Part shown: piece by piece, positions 7,426 through 16,297 of the stretch | Layout: every line of letters starts with the position of its first letter | Numbering within the stretch: position 1 is the first letter of the stretch | From: a bacterium | Lineage (GTDB): Bacteria; Planctomycetota; Planctomycetia; Isosphaerales; Isosphaeraceae | Assembly: GCA_016125085.1 (NCBI GenBank) | Contig: WGMM01000027.1 | Span: 1-64,000 of the forward strand | Direction of reading: 5' to 3' | DNA length: 64,000 nucleotides | Made by a program: the position numbers and the translations under genes | The notes under the pieces: model-generated | Told to the model about the DNA's origin: nothing | The model's database searches: none | What the model saw: only the letters and a program-made list of their open reading frames with translations

Positions 7426-9591
7426 ATGATTCGAACGCTCATTCTTACGCTGGCGGTGTTTGCCGCGTTGCATCCCGCTCCGGGCTATGACGGCCCTGAA
7501 ATCCTCATCGCCGACTTCGAAGGCGAAAATTACGGATCCTGGAAAGTTACAGGCGAAGCCTTCGGCACGGCGCCTGCTCGTGGCACCCTTCCGGGGCAAA
7601 TGGCGGTCAGCGGTTTCGAAGGCCGGGGGCTAGTCAATTCGTTTCGTGGCGGCGACAGCTCGACGGGGACTCTGACATCTCCGGAATTTCGGCTCGAACG
7701 GAAATTCCTCCGGTTTCTCATCGGTGGCGGACGAGATGAAGCCAGGCTTCGAATCACACTCAATGTCGGGGGCAAAGTCGTAAGAACAATGACCGGCCCC
7801 AACGCCAGCCCCGGCGGGAGTGAAGCCCTGGCTCTCGCGGGCTGGGAGGTGGGTGAATATCAGGGCCAGGCGGCGACGATCCGGATCGAAGATCAGGCGA
7901 CCGGCGGCTGGGGGCATATCAATGTCGATCAGATCGTCCTGACCGACATCAAGCCGCCGATGCCGCTGAAAGACGTTTTCAGGGAGCTGACGGCCAGCGA
8001 TAGTTACCTGCTGATGCCCGTGAAGAATGGCTCGCCGAAACGGAAAGTGAGTGTTTTCGTCGATGGCCAGGAGGTCGTCCGTAATGATATCGAACTGGCT
8101 GATGGCGAACCTGACTGGTGGGCGCCGATGGAAATCGTACGCTGGAAAGGAAAGCGACTGAAGATTGTCGTGGACAGCCTTCCCGGCGATTCGAAAGCGC
8201 TGGCTTCGATCGATCAAAGCGATCAGTTCGGCGACGAAACCAGCCTCTATCACGAACCTTTACGAGGCCAATTGCATTTCTCGCCCCGACGGGGCTGGAA
8301 CAACGACCCCAACGGGCTGGTCTATTTCGGCGGTGAGTATCACATGTTCTTTCAGCACAATCCCTATGGATGGGGCTGGGGCAACATGCACTGGGGGCAT
8401 GCCGTGAGCCGTGACCTGGTGCACTGGCAAGAGCTGGGCGATGTGCTCTGGCCTGATAAGTTCGGGCCGATGTTCAGCGGCTCGGCCGTGGTCGACCATG
8501 CCAATGCCAGCGGACTGGGTACGAAGGAAAAGCCGCCGATGGTATTGTTCTACACTGCCGCAGGCGACCCGACGGTTCAGTGCGTGGCTTCGAGCACCGA
8601 TGGACGCACTTTTTCGAAATACCTGAGGAATCCCGTGATCGGTCAAGTGACCGGTGGGAATCGCGATCCAAAAGTCATCTGGCATGAACCGTCCGAACGC
8701 TGGGTGAAGGTTCTTTATGTCGAAAAGCCGCAATCGCAGCACACGATTCACTTTTTCGTGTCGGAAAATCTGATCGACTGGAAACTGGCCAGCATTTTCG
8801 ACGGAGACAAGGCCCCCGGCCGATTCATGTTCGAATGCCCCGACTTTTTCCCGCTCGCCGTCGATGACGATCCGGCGAAATCGATGTGGGTGCTGATGGC
8901 GGCCGATGGTCAATATGCCCTTGGCAGATTCGATGGCACGACTTTCACCGCATTGCATTCAAGGCTGCAAAGCCAGCAGGGCCGAGGGTTTTACGCGGCG
9001 CAGACGTTCAGCGACATTCCGAAAGAGGATGGTCGCAGGATTCGCATCGGCTGGTGGCAGACAGAAACGCGTGGCATGCCGTTCAACCAGTCGATGACGC
9101 TGCCGCACGAAATGAAACTGGTCAGCACACCCGATGGGCCGCGCATCACCAACGCGCCGGTTCGCGAGCTTGAATCGCTACGAGGAAAAAAAACGATCCA
9201 TTCGAACTTGCTGCTGAACGAGCAGTCAGCGAACCCGCTGAAGAATTTCGAAGCGGATCTGGCCGAGCTCAAAATGCGATTCGAACCAGGCAGAGCCAAT
9301 GCCACGATCGACATCCGCGGGGCCGAGATCGTAGTGGATCCCGTGGCGGGGACATTGAAAGTGCAGGACCATGTCGTGCCGTTGCCGAAATCGAAGGTCG
9401 TGGACCTGGTCATTTATTGTGACCGCACAGGCCTGGAGATTTTCGCGAACGGCGGGCAAGTCTACGTTCCTTTCCCGTTTCAGCCGAAATCGGAAAATCA
9501 GAGGTATTCGGTGAAGGCGAACGGCGGCGAAATCCGATTCGAATCGATCGAGGCCTACTCGCTGAATTCGATCTGGCCTCCGGCTCAATGA
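7426..9591 (+). CDS. Secreted GH32 glycoside hydrolase (levanase/invertase-like)
   Basis: A 721-residue exported enzyme predicted to hydrolyse beta-fructosides such as levan, inulin or sucrose. A signal peptide is visible (MIRTLILTLAVFAALHPAPG). Residues about 25-180 form a beta-rich module (LIADFEGENYGSWKVTG) common in planctomycete and Bacteroidetes GH32 proteins. The GH32 five-blade propeller starts near residue 285. Its three catalytic residues are D294 in WNNDPNG (nucleophile), D414 in NRDPK (transition-state stabiliser) and E470 in FECPDFF (acid/base). The C-terminal beta-sandwich typical of GH32 (about 570-721) contains LEIFANGGQVYVPF. Endo or exo specificity cannot be read from sequence. 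Confidence 0.92.
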   Translation: MIRTLILTLAVFAALHPAPGYDGPEILIADFEGENYGSWKVTGEAFGTAPARGTLPGQMAVSGFEGRGLVNSFRGGDSSTGTLTSPEFRLERKFLRFLIGGGRDEARLRITLNVGGKVVRTMTGPNASPGGSEALALAGWEVGEYQGQAATIRIEDQATGGWGHINVDQIVLTDIKPPMPLKDVFRELTASDSYLLMPVKNGSPKRKVSVFVDGQEVVRNDIELADGEPDWWAPMEIVRWKGKRLKIVVDSLPGDSKALASIDQSDQFGDETSLYHEPLRGQLHFSPRRGWNNDPNGLVYFGGEYHMFFQHNPYGWGWGNMHWGHAVSRDLVHWQELGDVLWPDKFGPMFSGSAVVDHANASGLGTKEKPPMVLFYTAAGDPTVQCVASSTDGRTFSKYLRNPVIGQVTGGNRDPKVIWHEPSERWVKVLYVEKPQSQHTIHFFVSENLIDWKLASIFDGDKAPGRFMFECPDFFPLAVDDDPAKSMWVLMAADGQYALGRFDGTTFTALHSRLQSQQGRGFYAAQTFSDIPKEDGRRIRIGWWQTETRGMPFNQSMTLPHEMKLVSTPDGPRITNAPVRELESLRGKKTIHSNLLLNEQSANPLKNFEADLAELKMRFEPGRANATIDIRGAEIVVDPVAGTLKVQDHVVPLPKSKVVDLVIYCDRTGLEIFANGGQVYVPFPFQPKSENQRYSVKANGGEIRFESIEAYSLNSIWPPAQ

Positions 9592-9616
9592 GAGAACGTG
9601 CGAAAGACACGGCAAA

Positions 9617-10198
9617 TCACGGGCGTTCGTAATGGCGCAGGCGTACTCGGTCTTCCATTACCTCATCGATCAATCGCCAACCCCAGGCCGGCTTGATTTC
9701 CGGGCGTTTGTGCGGGGTCAGAACGACCAGCTGAGGTGAGATCTGAGCTAATCGAAGACAGATCTGCGGCAGCATTCCCGCATCGGCCAGGTGCAGGGCG
9801 AAGGAGCAGAAGACCGCGTCGAAAACCAGTGAATCGAGCGAGCCTTGCGAAATCGCGACGAAGTCATGTGGCAAGGCTTCCTGGCCTGTGCGGCGAAGAT
9901 ATGCCGGGCCGGTAAAGGGATCGACTCCGGTGACGTTACCGAAACCTCGGCTTCGAAAAACGATCGAGATTTCGCCAGATCCGCAGGCCAGGTCGAGAAT
10001 TCGGGCTTCAGTAGCGAGTGAGTGTCGGTCGATCCAGGCCTCGACGAGCCGCCTCACGATCGGTTCGTGCGGGTTGGCGTAATCGGCGGCATGTGCGGCA
10101 TAATAGCCAGCGGGGCCGAGAATGTCGTAACCGGGCCGGACGGGGGCCGGGACAGGCAGCGGTTTTCGATGCTGACGTGAAGGACGTGGTCGGGCCAT
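9617..10198 (-). CDS. Class I SAM-dependent methyltransferase
   Basis: A 193-residue protein with a Rossmann-type methyltransferase core. Motif I is ILDLACGSGEISI, followed by VTGVDPF (ribose-binding acidic Asp), then VFDAVFCSFALHLAD and PQLVVLTPHKRPE. The substrate is unknown. The only credible start is the ATG at 10198; the next upstream codons offer no ATG or GTG. That ATG lies in the palindrome CCATGG, whose other strand is the maf start, so the two divergent coding regions overlap by two bases. The stop is 25 bases from the convergent GH32 stop. Confidence 0.8.
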   Translation of the reverse strand: MARPRPSRQHRKPLPVPAPVRPGYDILGPAGYYAAHAADYANPHEPIVRRLVEAWIDRHSLATEARILDLACGSGEISIVFRSRGFGNVTGVDPFTGPAYLRRTGQEALPHDFVAISQGSLDSLVFDAVFCSFALHLADAGMLPQICLRLAQISPQLVVLTPHKRPEIKPAWGWRLIDEVMEDRVRLRHYERP

Positions 10199-10802
10199 GG
10201 CGACTCTGATTCTTGCAAGCACATCGCTGTATCGCAAGGCGCTGCTGACGCGTCTGGGGCTGGCTGTCGAATGTGTCGCCCCCGGTGTCGACGAAGACTC
10301 TTTCAAGACGAAAGGCTTGTCTCCACAAAAACTTGCGGAAGACCTGGCGACGGCGAAGGCACGAGCTGTCGCAGGGCAGAATCCGGGGCGAATCGTCATC
10401 GGCGGCGATCAGCTTCTGGCATTTCAAGGCGAAGTGCTGGGTAAGCCAGGCTCGTTCGAAAATGCAGTGAACCAACTGCTTCGACTCAGCGCTCAGACGC
10501 ATGAACTGGTGACTGCGATGACGGTCATCGGCCCCGACGGCGAGGCTCATCTCCACACGGACGTTTCCCGCATGACGATGCGGCCGCTCGATCGCGAACG
10601 AATCGAGCGTTATCTCAGGCTCGACATGCCCCTGGACTGTGCCGGTTCGTACAAGATCGAATCCGCGGGAGTTTCCCTCTTCGAATCGATCGTTTCTGCC
10701 GATCAGTCGGCGATCACGGGGCTCCCTCTGATCGCTTTGACCGCCATACTGGAACGCCTCGGCGTGAAGGTGCCAGGCGAATTCGTAAAGGATGCGAAAT
10801 GA
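10197..10802 (+). CDS. maf: Maf-family nucleotide pyrophosphatase, YceF type
   Basis: A 201-residue Maf/Ham1-fold house-cleaning enzyme that hydrolyses non-canonical nucleoside triphosphates to monophosphates. It starts directly with the substrate-binding MATLILASTSLYRKALL. The metal/catalytic loop reads VIGGDQLL, and GKPGSFENA follows. The Asp-Gln pair there is typical of the YceF branch (7-methyl-GTP pyrophosphatase), whereas YhdE-type Maf has GADT. The C-terminal part has CAGSYKIES and ITGLPL as expected. The TGA stop is 19 bases before the Dnmt2-like gene, so the two are probably co-transcribed. The promoter must lie inside the divergent methyltransferase gene. Confidence 0.88.
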   Translation: MATLILASTSLYRKALLTRLGLAVECVAPGVDEDSFKTKGLSPQKLAEDLATAKARAVAGQNPGRIVIGGDQLLAFQGEVLGKPGSFENAVNQLLRLSAQTHELVTAMTVIGPDGEAHLHTDVSRMTMRPLDRERIERYLRLDMPLDCAGSYKIESAGVSLFESIVSADQSAITGLPLIALTAILERLGVKVPGEFVKDAK

Positions 10803-10821
10803 AACGGGGCGAGCGATCGTC

Positions 10822-11751
10822 ATGACCGTATCGATGGTGGAATGGCATTGCGGAATCGGCGGAGTGGCGGCGGCCCTGGGCGATGCGGCCAAGGCGGTCG
10901 CGGCGGTGGACATTCATCGCGAGGCGCTGGAAATTTATCGATCGAATTTCCCTGGCCATCGTGCTATCTGCAGGAATATCGAATCTCTGACGCCTCAAAT
11001 GGTTGCCGGATGGGGTTTTGCCGACTTCTGGTGGATGAGTCCGCCGTGTCAGCCCCATACCGTTCTGGGGCACAGGAAAGACCTGGACGATCCCCGCTCG
11101 GCATCGCTCAAGCGGCTGCTGGCCCTGATCGCCAGCCTGAAACCGCCGAACCTGGCGATGGAAAACGTCCCTGGTTTCGCAGAAAGCCAATCACGGCAAG
11201 CACTTCTGGACACCCTTGAAAGTGCCGGCTACGCATGGACAGAAGAAGTCATTTGCCCGACAGCGTTCGGCTGGCCCAACAGACGAGAGCGCTATTACCT
11301 TGCGGCATCACGAGATACATCCGCCGGCCTGGCGTCTCCCAAATTTGACCTGATTCGACCGAAACCCATGGGCGAATGCGTGGATGCGGAATATGATTTC
11401 GACGCTCGACTGATTATGGACAAGGCGTTCATAACTCGATACGCAGGTGCGATTCACGAGGCGGACCGTCTTCATCCTTCGGAGCGGACCAATTGCTTCA
11501 CTTCGGCTTATGGACGAAGCCCGACGAGGACGGGATCGTATCTCAAATTACCGAACGGAGAGGGCTTGCGAAGGTTCGCTCCGCAAGAAGTGCTGGCACT
11601 GCTCGATTTTCCGGACACCTACCGGCTGCCGGTCGACGTTGAGCCGCGGAAATTGTGGCCACTGGCGGGAAACAGTCTGACTCTGGGGGCGACAAGGCGG
11701 ACACTGTCGCGCCTGGCGATATTTGCCGATCGATTCGCGGGCGAGACCTGA
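10822..11751 (+). CDS. Dnmt2/TRDMT1-like cytosine-5 methyltransferase (likely tRNA-directed)
   Basis: A 309-residue C5-cytosine methyltransferase. Motif I is CGIGGVAAAL, motif IV SPPCQPHT with catalytic C76, motif VI ENVPGF (E114), motif VIII NRRERYYLAA, motif IX FAPQEVLALLDFP and motif X LAGNSL. The Dnmt2 hallmark CFT tripeptide is present (NCFTSAYGR, C225) with the following TGSYLKL, and PTAFGWPNRRERYYL parallels the Dnmt2 PTSxGxPNxRxRYF block. Dnmt2 enzymes methylate C38 in the anticodon loop of tRNA (Asp in eukaryotes, Glu in Geobacter). Motif IV has His where Dnmt2 usually has Phe. No restriction endonuclease lies nearby, which argues against a restriction system. The ATG at 10822 follows GGGGCGAG; an upstream in-frame start at 10792 would overlap maf. 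Confidence 0.8.
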   Translation: MTVSMVEWHCGIGGVAAALGDAAKAVAAVDIHREALEIYRSNFPGHRAICRNIESLTPQMVAGWGFADFWWMSPPCQPHTVLGHRKDLDDPRSASLKRLLALIASLKPPNLAMENVPGFAESQSRQALLDTLESAGYAWTEEVICPTAFGWPNRRERYYLAASRDTSAGLASPKFDLIRPKPMGECVDAEYDFDARLIMDKAFITRYAGAIHEADRLHPSERTNCFTSAYGRSPTRTGSYLKLPNGEGLRRFAPQEVLALLDFPDTYRLPVDVEPRKLWPLAGNSLTLGATRRTLSRLAIFADRFAGET

Positions 11752-11793
11752 TTGCGACCGATCAAGACCGATTCGGTTCGAAGTCAAGCCTTT

Positions 11794-13233
11794 TCAGCCG
11801 GCCCTGGCGATGATGTATTGATCGATCGTGCCATCGGGCCTGATCATGGTCGTGAGTTCGAGCGTGACGTCCTTGTCTTTCGGTTTGATTCGATACGTTC
11901 GGATCGTCATCCCGCCGCGCTGGGATTTGCCGGTCTGGACGAATTCCTTCGGATCTCCGAGCGGGGCAAGGCTTTCGCCATAGTCGGCCAGGGTTTGGAC
12001 CGAAAAATATTCGTCGGCTGATTTCGAAAGGACGGATCGATCGATTTCGCCCCTGGCGAGTCCGTCATAGAGCCGTCTGGCGGTTTTCAGGGCCTCGGCG
12101 TCTTCGTCCGCACCGTCACGAAAGAGAATGCCGGCGATTTTGTCGGCGATCTGACCGGGGGCACCAGCGGCGCCGGGGTAAATGTTGGTAAAAACGACGA
12201 TCGCGGCCCGGTCGTCCGGATAGACGTGGTTAATCGTCGTGTAGCCGGAAACGGCTCCGCCATGAGATATCCGCCTGCGACCGCCAGGAGCGGCGACCCT
12301 GACGCCCAGGCCGTAGCCGGTGGATGTTCCAGCTTCAAGGATCGTGTCGGTCTGTTTGGATTTGTAGGATGAAACTTTCAAAGCCTTTCGGTTGATCATG
12401 GCGATATCCCACAGGGCCAGGTCGTGGGCCGTCATGGCGAGTTGGCCGGCTCCGAAGAGCCAACCGGTGCCTTCTTTGGGGGCGGGTCGAGGAGGGCCAA
12501 GCGCATTGCGAAGGTATCCGCCAGCGTCGGTTTCGCTCAGTGGCGCGACGTCGAAATCGACGACCGATTTCATTTCCAGCGGATCGAAAATCCGTTCACG
12601 CAGGAATTGCAGAAATGGCTTGCCAGTGACTTTTTCCACCACGGCCGCGGCGATCACGTAATTCGTGTTGCTGTATTGCCATTTCGTTCCCGGTTCGAAA
12701 TCGAGCGGCCGGGCGGCCCATTCGCGCATGATCGAAACGGCCGTGGCAGGACGGCGCATATCCGTCCAGACATAATCCTGCGGCCAGTAATCGCGATAGC
12801 CGCTTGTCATCGCCAGCAAGTGACGCAGGAAAATCTCGTCGGCGCGGGTGAGTTCCGGATACCACTTGCTGACTTTGTCGTCGAGCGTGAGTTTGCCGTC
12901 TTCCTCAAGCAGGAGAATCGCCGCCGCGGTGAATTGCTTGCTTACCGACCCGATCGCGTAGCGCATCGTCGGCAGGGCTTTCATGTCGGGGGCGAGACGG
13001 CCGTCGCCATAAGCCTGGGCGTAAACCAGTTTGCCGTCGCGGACCACCGCGATCGACGCGCTGGGAGCACCCGTCGAAGCCAGAACGGCCGACACATCCC
13101 GGTCGATTTTATCCTTATCGGCCATCGTCAGTTCCTGTGCCGCCGATGAGGTGAAAATCGAAGCGACCGAGAGGATCAGCGCCGAATGAAAAGACCTTCG
13201 GCGATTGTTCGAAACCAGGCGATCGAATGACAT
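11794..13233 (-). CDS. Serine beta-lactamase-like hydrolase (class C/esterase fold), exported
   Basis: A 479-residue member of the beta-lactamase/penicillin-binding-protein-like serine hydrolases. There is an N-terminal signal (hydrophobic SALILSVASIFTSSAAQ). The active-site motifs are SVSK (SxxK nucleophile, near residue 94), YSN within KWQYSNTNY, and HGG in ISHGGAVSGY in place of KTG. Residues 380-479 form a C-terminal domain of unknown role (EYFSVQTLADYGESLAPLG). Family members act as esterases, D-aminopeptidases or peptidoglycan enzymes as often as beta-lactamases, so resistance should not be inferred. The gene is monocistronic by spacing. Confidence 0.87.
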   Translation of the reverse strand: MSFDRLVSNNRRRSFHSALILSVASIFTSSAAQELTMADKDKIDRDVSAVLASTGAPSASIAVVRDGKLVYAQAYGDGRLAPDMKALPTMRYAIGSVSKQFTAAAILLLEEDGKLTLDDKVSKWYPELTRADEIFLRHLLAMTSGYRDYWPQDYVWTDMRRPATAVSIMREWAARPLDFEPGTKWQYSNTNYVIAAAVVEKVTGKPFLQFLRERIFDPLEMKSVVDFDVAPLSETDAGGYLRNALGPPRPAPKEGTGWLFGAGQLAMTAHDLALWDIAMINRKALKVSSYKSKQTDTILEAGTSTGYGLGVRVAAPGGRRRISHGGAVSGYTTINHVYPDDRAAIVVFTNIYPGAAGAPGQIADKIAGILFRDGADEDAEALKTARRLYDGLARGEIDRSVLSKSADEYFSVQTLADYGESLAPLGDPKEFVQTGKSQRGGMTIRTYRIKPKDKDVTLELTTMIRPDGTIDQYIIARAG

Positions 13234-13351
13234 GATGCAAAGCCCTTTCGTCGGATTTCACGTGTTTCGCGAGGGCTGAGTTCGGAGTGGCGGATCTTCC
13301 GGTCTACGAAAAAAATCGATCCGAGGGGCTGAGATCGATCGATCTTCGAAT

Positions 13352-14206
13352 TCACTCAGGCGGATCGGCCTCACGAAGGTACCATTGGCCGTCACGTCCT
13401 CGTTCGGTCGTCCAGTTCATGGTGTAGCGTGCGACCGGCCCGGCGGATCGCCGTCCGCGAAGGCTTACGGCGAGATCGAATTTCACATGGCGAATCAGCG
13501 GCTCGCTCGGGTCGGGATTCGCCCGCAGGGAGTCGATCGACATCACGACGGGCGTACCGGTCCACGCGTCGCCCCTGTGCCGCCATTCGTCGATCCGGCC
13601 TTTCCAGTATCTACGAAAACCTGAGAATTCGGAATAATGGGCCGTATTCTGTCCTTCCGGCGTGAGCAAAAGCCACATCCGGGAATAAAGCGGGCCGTGG
13701 TGTTCGAGAGCTTCGAGAAAATCGCGAACGGCACGTTCCGGGCTCGAACGGAGCGGCCGTTCCAGGCCGACGACCAGCGGGTAGGCCAGAATCAGCGATA
13801 CGATCGTACCGATTCCCGTGATCCAGCCTGAGATATGGATCGTGTTCCAATCTGCGAAGATCCACGCGAGGATGAGCGTGATTCCCGCCGTCAAAAGAAC
13901 GCGGAACAAGTGCGGACCGCTCTCTTTGGCGCGCGACCAGAGCGGAAAATCCCGAGCCGATTCGATTCGCCCCGAGCGATCGGGTGCGATTCGTGCCCTC
14001 GATCCCCGGGGCGTTTCGCCGAAGTCGGATATCGATTTTCGAACCTTAGGGGAATCGACCGGGGCAAGGTCGATCGATTCGACTTTGCCGGGATCAGTCG
14101 GGCGAATCGGCCATGAGGCCTGAGGCGAATCTTGCTTCGGAAGATCGTCCCAAAGCGCTCTGGCGTCGGATGCCGGTTTGTCGTTGGGGCGGTCGGTCAA
14201 TCCCAT
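13352..14206 (-). CDS. Hypothetical membrane protein
   Basis: A 284-residue protein. Residues 1-95 are polar and Pro/Asp/Arg-rich, probably cytoplasmic and disordered. Two hydrophobic segments follow at about 101-118 (VLLTAGITLILAWIFADW) and 126-146 (WITGIGTIVSLILAYPLVVG). The C-terminal 120 residues (about 155-284) form an alpha+beta domain with WLLLTPEGQNTAHYSEFSGF and end in WYLREADPPE; the layout resembles small NTF2-like domains, but I cannot confirm this. The start overlaps the stop of the upstream FG-GAP-type gene by 10 bases, implying translational coupling and a shared role. Confidence 0.7.
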   Translation of the reverse strand: MGLTDRPNDKPASDARALWDDLPKQDSPQASWPIRPTDPGKVESIDLAPVDSPKVRKSISDFGETPRGSRARIAPDRSGRIESARDFPLWSRAKESGPHLFRVLLTAGITLILAWIFADWNTIHISGWITGIGTIVSLILAYPLVVGLERPLRSSPERAVRDFLEALEHHGPLYSRMWLLLTPEGQNTAHYSEFSGFRRYWKGRIDEWRHRGDAWTGTPVVMSIDSLRANPDPSEPLIRHVKFDLAVSLRGRRSAGPVARYTMNWTTERGRDGQWYLREADPPE

Positions 14207-16194
14207 CTCAACGATTCTCGCGGCCAGATCATGGCTTTACCGTGGTCGGGAACGACGAGCAGGTCAGGCTCGGAGCGACTGCCGAGCGTCACGCCGGAGA
14301 CGCTGAAGGATGTCGCGCCAGGTGCCATCTGTCGGTGGATCAGCTCTCCACTGGCGGTTCTCAGCGGCAGAGTGACGACTCCGCCCTTGGGATTGCGCAG
14401 CAGGATCCAGAACTGGGGGAAGTCCGCCAGCGGTTTTTCCAGAGGCGCTTCGATCCAGTCGGCCAGTCTTCCTATGGTCGGCGGGGCCATGGCGAGGATG
14501 AGTTCGACGGAGCCGGGGGTTGTCCACGACCCGGCCCAGAGGTGGGTAAGGCCGCCACGACGGCCGGGGCCGCCAAGCCGGATGGGCAGTTCTCGGGCAT
14601 CGAGAATTTTGACGCCGGGGCCGTGATCGAGCTTTTCGCGGCGAGGCCAGCAGGTCAGTTCGCCGGCTTCGTCGAATGCGATCAGGTCCGGTTCGGCGGC
14701 ACCCGTCCAGTGGCCGACAGCGACCTGCGAACGCGAGCTGACGTAAAGCGGCTTGCCGCCGACCGTGACACGATCGGCGAAGTCCAAACGCGGCTGGGTC
14801 TTATGGCCATTGTTTCGCATGTACCAGACGGCTCCCCGGGCATCGGCCACCACGGCGTCCATCCGCTGATGGGCGGTCCAGTCGCACAGCGTCGGGCAGG
14901 CATAGCGGGGCTTGCCGGTATCGGGGCCGCCGTCGCGGAATTTGCGGGTGTCGCGAGCGGGAACGCGAAACAGGTCGCCACCCGACTCGAGGCGAACCGG
15001 CGTACCGATCGCGGGAGTGCCAGGCTGGCCCTGGTCGGGGTAGAGGATCAGGCCGCCATCCGCGGTGCCGACGATGATGTCGACCCCGCCGTCGTTGTCC
15101 CAATCCGTCGCGGTCGCTACGGCGTCTGGCCCGAAAACGAGATCGCCCGTGACTTTCGAGAGAACACGGACGACCGGGCCCACACTCTCGCGAGCCTGAG
15201 CGGCGACGACGGAAACACCACCGGCGGCATCGGTCAGAACGAGCCTGCCCGGACGGTCCCGTAGCGGTTTGACCCAGGAGACCGATCCTGAGGAACCTGG
15301 AAGTACGACTGGCCGGGGAGGCGATCCAGCGACGACCGGACGAGGCCGACCGACGCCGGGCGGTACGATTCCGCCGAAGTTCGTAAGCAGGTTCAGATGG
15401 CCAGAACCGTCAACATGGAGCAGCTGATCCGCCCCCGGGCCTGTCCAGGAGACGAGCAGCATGCGGCTGGCAGGATTTCGACTCAGGAGAGCGTCGGCAT
15501 CGGCGTCGGCCAGAGCCGCCGGGTGGTAGCCGTCAAGGAGCGTGTCGGACTTGCGTTCGAGCAGGAACAGCGACGGGCCGCCGCCTTCACGTTCCGGCAT
15601 GATGTGGGCGACGAGTTCCAGACGCCCGCGACCGAGCCAGTCGGTAAGCTGGAGTGCGACGATTCTGTCGAAATCGACTGGCAGGCCGAGGTCGCTGACG
15701 TGACCGAGGTCATGCAGGCCCGGCTCGTTCCCGTCGAAGGCCTTCTCGAGATCGACGGATGCGTACGATCGGCCGGAGCGGCGATCGACCCCTACGAACA
15801 GGACAGATCCGGTCTGGTCGCACGTGCGGGAGTCGAACGCGGCCCATTCGTGACCCGGCCAGACATGGCTGAGGGCACCGACCGAGAGCGACTCGGCGCG
15901 TTCGAGACGACCGGCTTTGAGTGCACCATCCGCCTGAATGACGATCAGGCCTTCACCGTCCGGCAGGTCAACGAGCGTGGCCCTGGCCCCGGTACCCAGA
16001 TCCAGAGGAAGGCCGACGACATCATCGGCGAATTCCAGGCCGAAAGGCGTTCGTGGCGTTGAGTCGGCCTGGTTTTTCTCGCTCTCCAACTGAGATTCCG
16101 CTCCTGGCTGGGGCGTTGCTTGCGGCACCGAAGCCGAATCGGAGGTCGGGGGATCAAGATCGTCGAGGCCGGAGCCGAAAGATGAACCAGGCAT
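14197..16194 (-). CDS. FG-GAP/VCBS-type beta-propeller repeat protein
   Basis: A 665-residue protein with a polar, acidic N-terminus (about 1-55) and no clear signal peptide. The rest is beta-rich repeats with Asp-rich loops. The clearest FG-GAP/VCBS-like unit is ATDWDNDGGVDIIVGTADGG (near residue 365); others read VAVGHWTGAAEPDLIAFDE and WLGRGRLELVAHI. These repeats usually build calcium-binding propellers for protein or glycan contacts. It overlaps the following membrane protein gene by 10 bases, so a membrane-associated complex is plausible. The lack of a visible export signal is odd for this family; a longer N-terminus was not found. Confidence 0.75.
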   Translation of the reverse strand: MPGSSFGSGLDDLDPPTSDSASVPQATPQPGAESQLESEKNQADSTPRTPFGLEFADDVVGLPLDLGTGARATLVDLPDGEGLIVIQADGALKAGRLERAESLSVGALSHVWPGHEWAAFDSRTCDQTGSVLFVGVDRRSGRSYASVDLEKAFDGNEPGLHDLGHVSDLGLPVDFDRIVALQLTDWLGRGRLELVAHIMPEREGGGPSLFLLERKSDTLLDGYHPAALADADADALLSRNPASRMLLVSWTGPGADQLLHVDGSGHLNLLTNFGGIVPPGVGRPRPVVAGSPPRPVVLPGSSGSVSWVKPLRDRPGRLVLTDAAGGVSVVAAQARESVGPVVRVLSKVTGDLVFGPDAVATATDWDNDGGVDIIVGTADGGLILYPDQGQPGTPAIGTPVRLESGGDLFRVPARDTRKFRDGGPDTGKPRYACPTLCDWTAHQRMDAVVADARGAVWYMRNNGHKTQPRLDFADRVTVGGKPLYVSSRSQVAVGHWTGAAEPDLIAFDEAGELTCWPRREKLDHGPGVKILDARELPIRLGGPGRRGGLTHLWAGSWTTPGSVELILAMAPPTIGRLADWIEAPLEKPLADFPQFWILLRNPKGGVVTLPLRTASGELIHRQMAPGATSFSVSGVTLGSRSEPDLLVVPDHGKAMIWPRESLRWD

Positions 16195-16297
16195 ACTTGT
16201 GAGAATCGTCTTGTTCGAATGTGTGTGAAAGAGGGAATCGTGCCGAATACGTTCACGTTTCGAAACGCCGGCACGACACGAGTGTTCCGCGCCGTTT

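Noticed and set aside
10822-11751. Type II restriction-modification methylase
   Set aside because: No endonuclease gene is adjacent, and the CFT and related motifs match Dnmt2 better than restriction methylases.
11794-13233. Antibiotic-resistance beta-lactamase
   Set aside because: The HGG motif, long C-terminal domain and absence of resistance context fit the broad serine hydrolase family; resistance is not supported.
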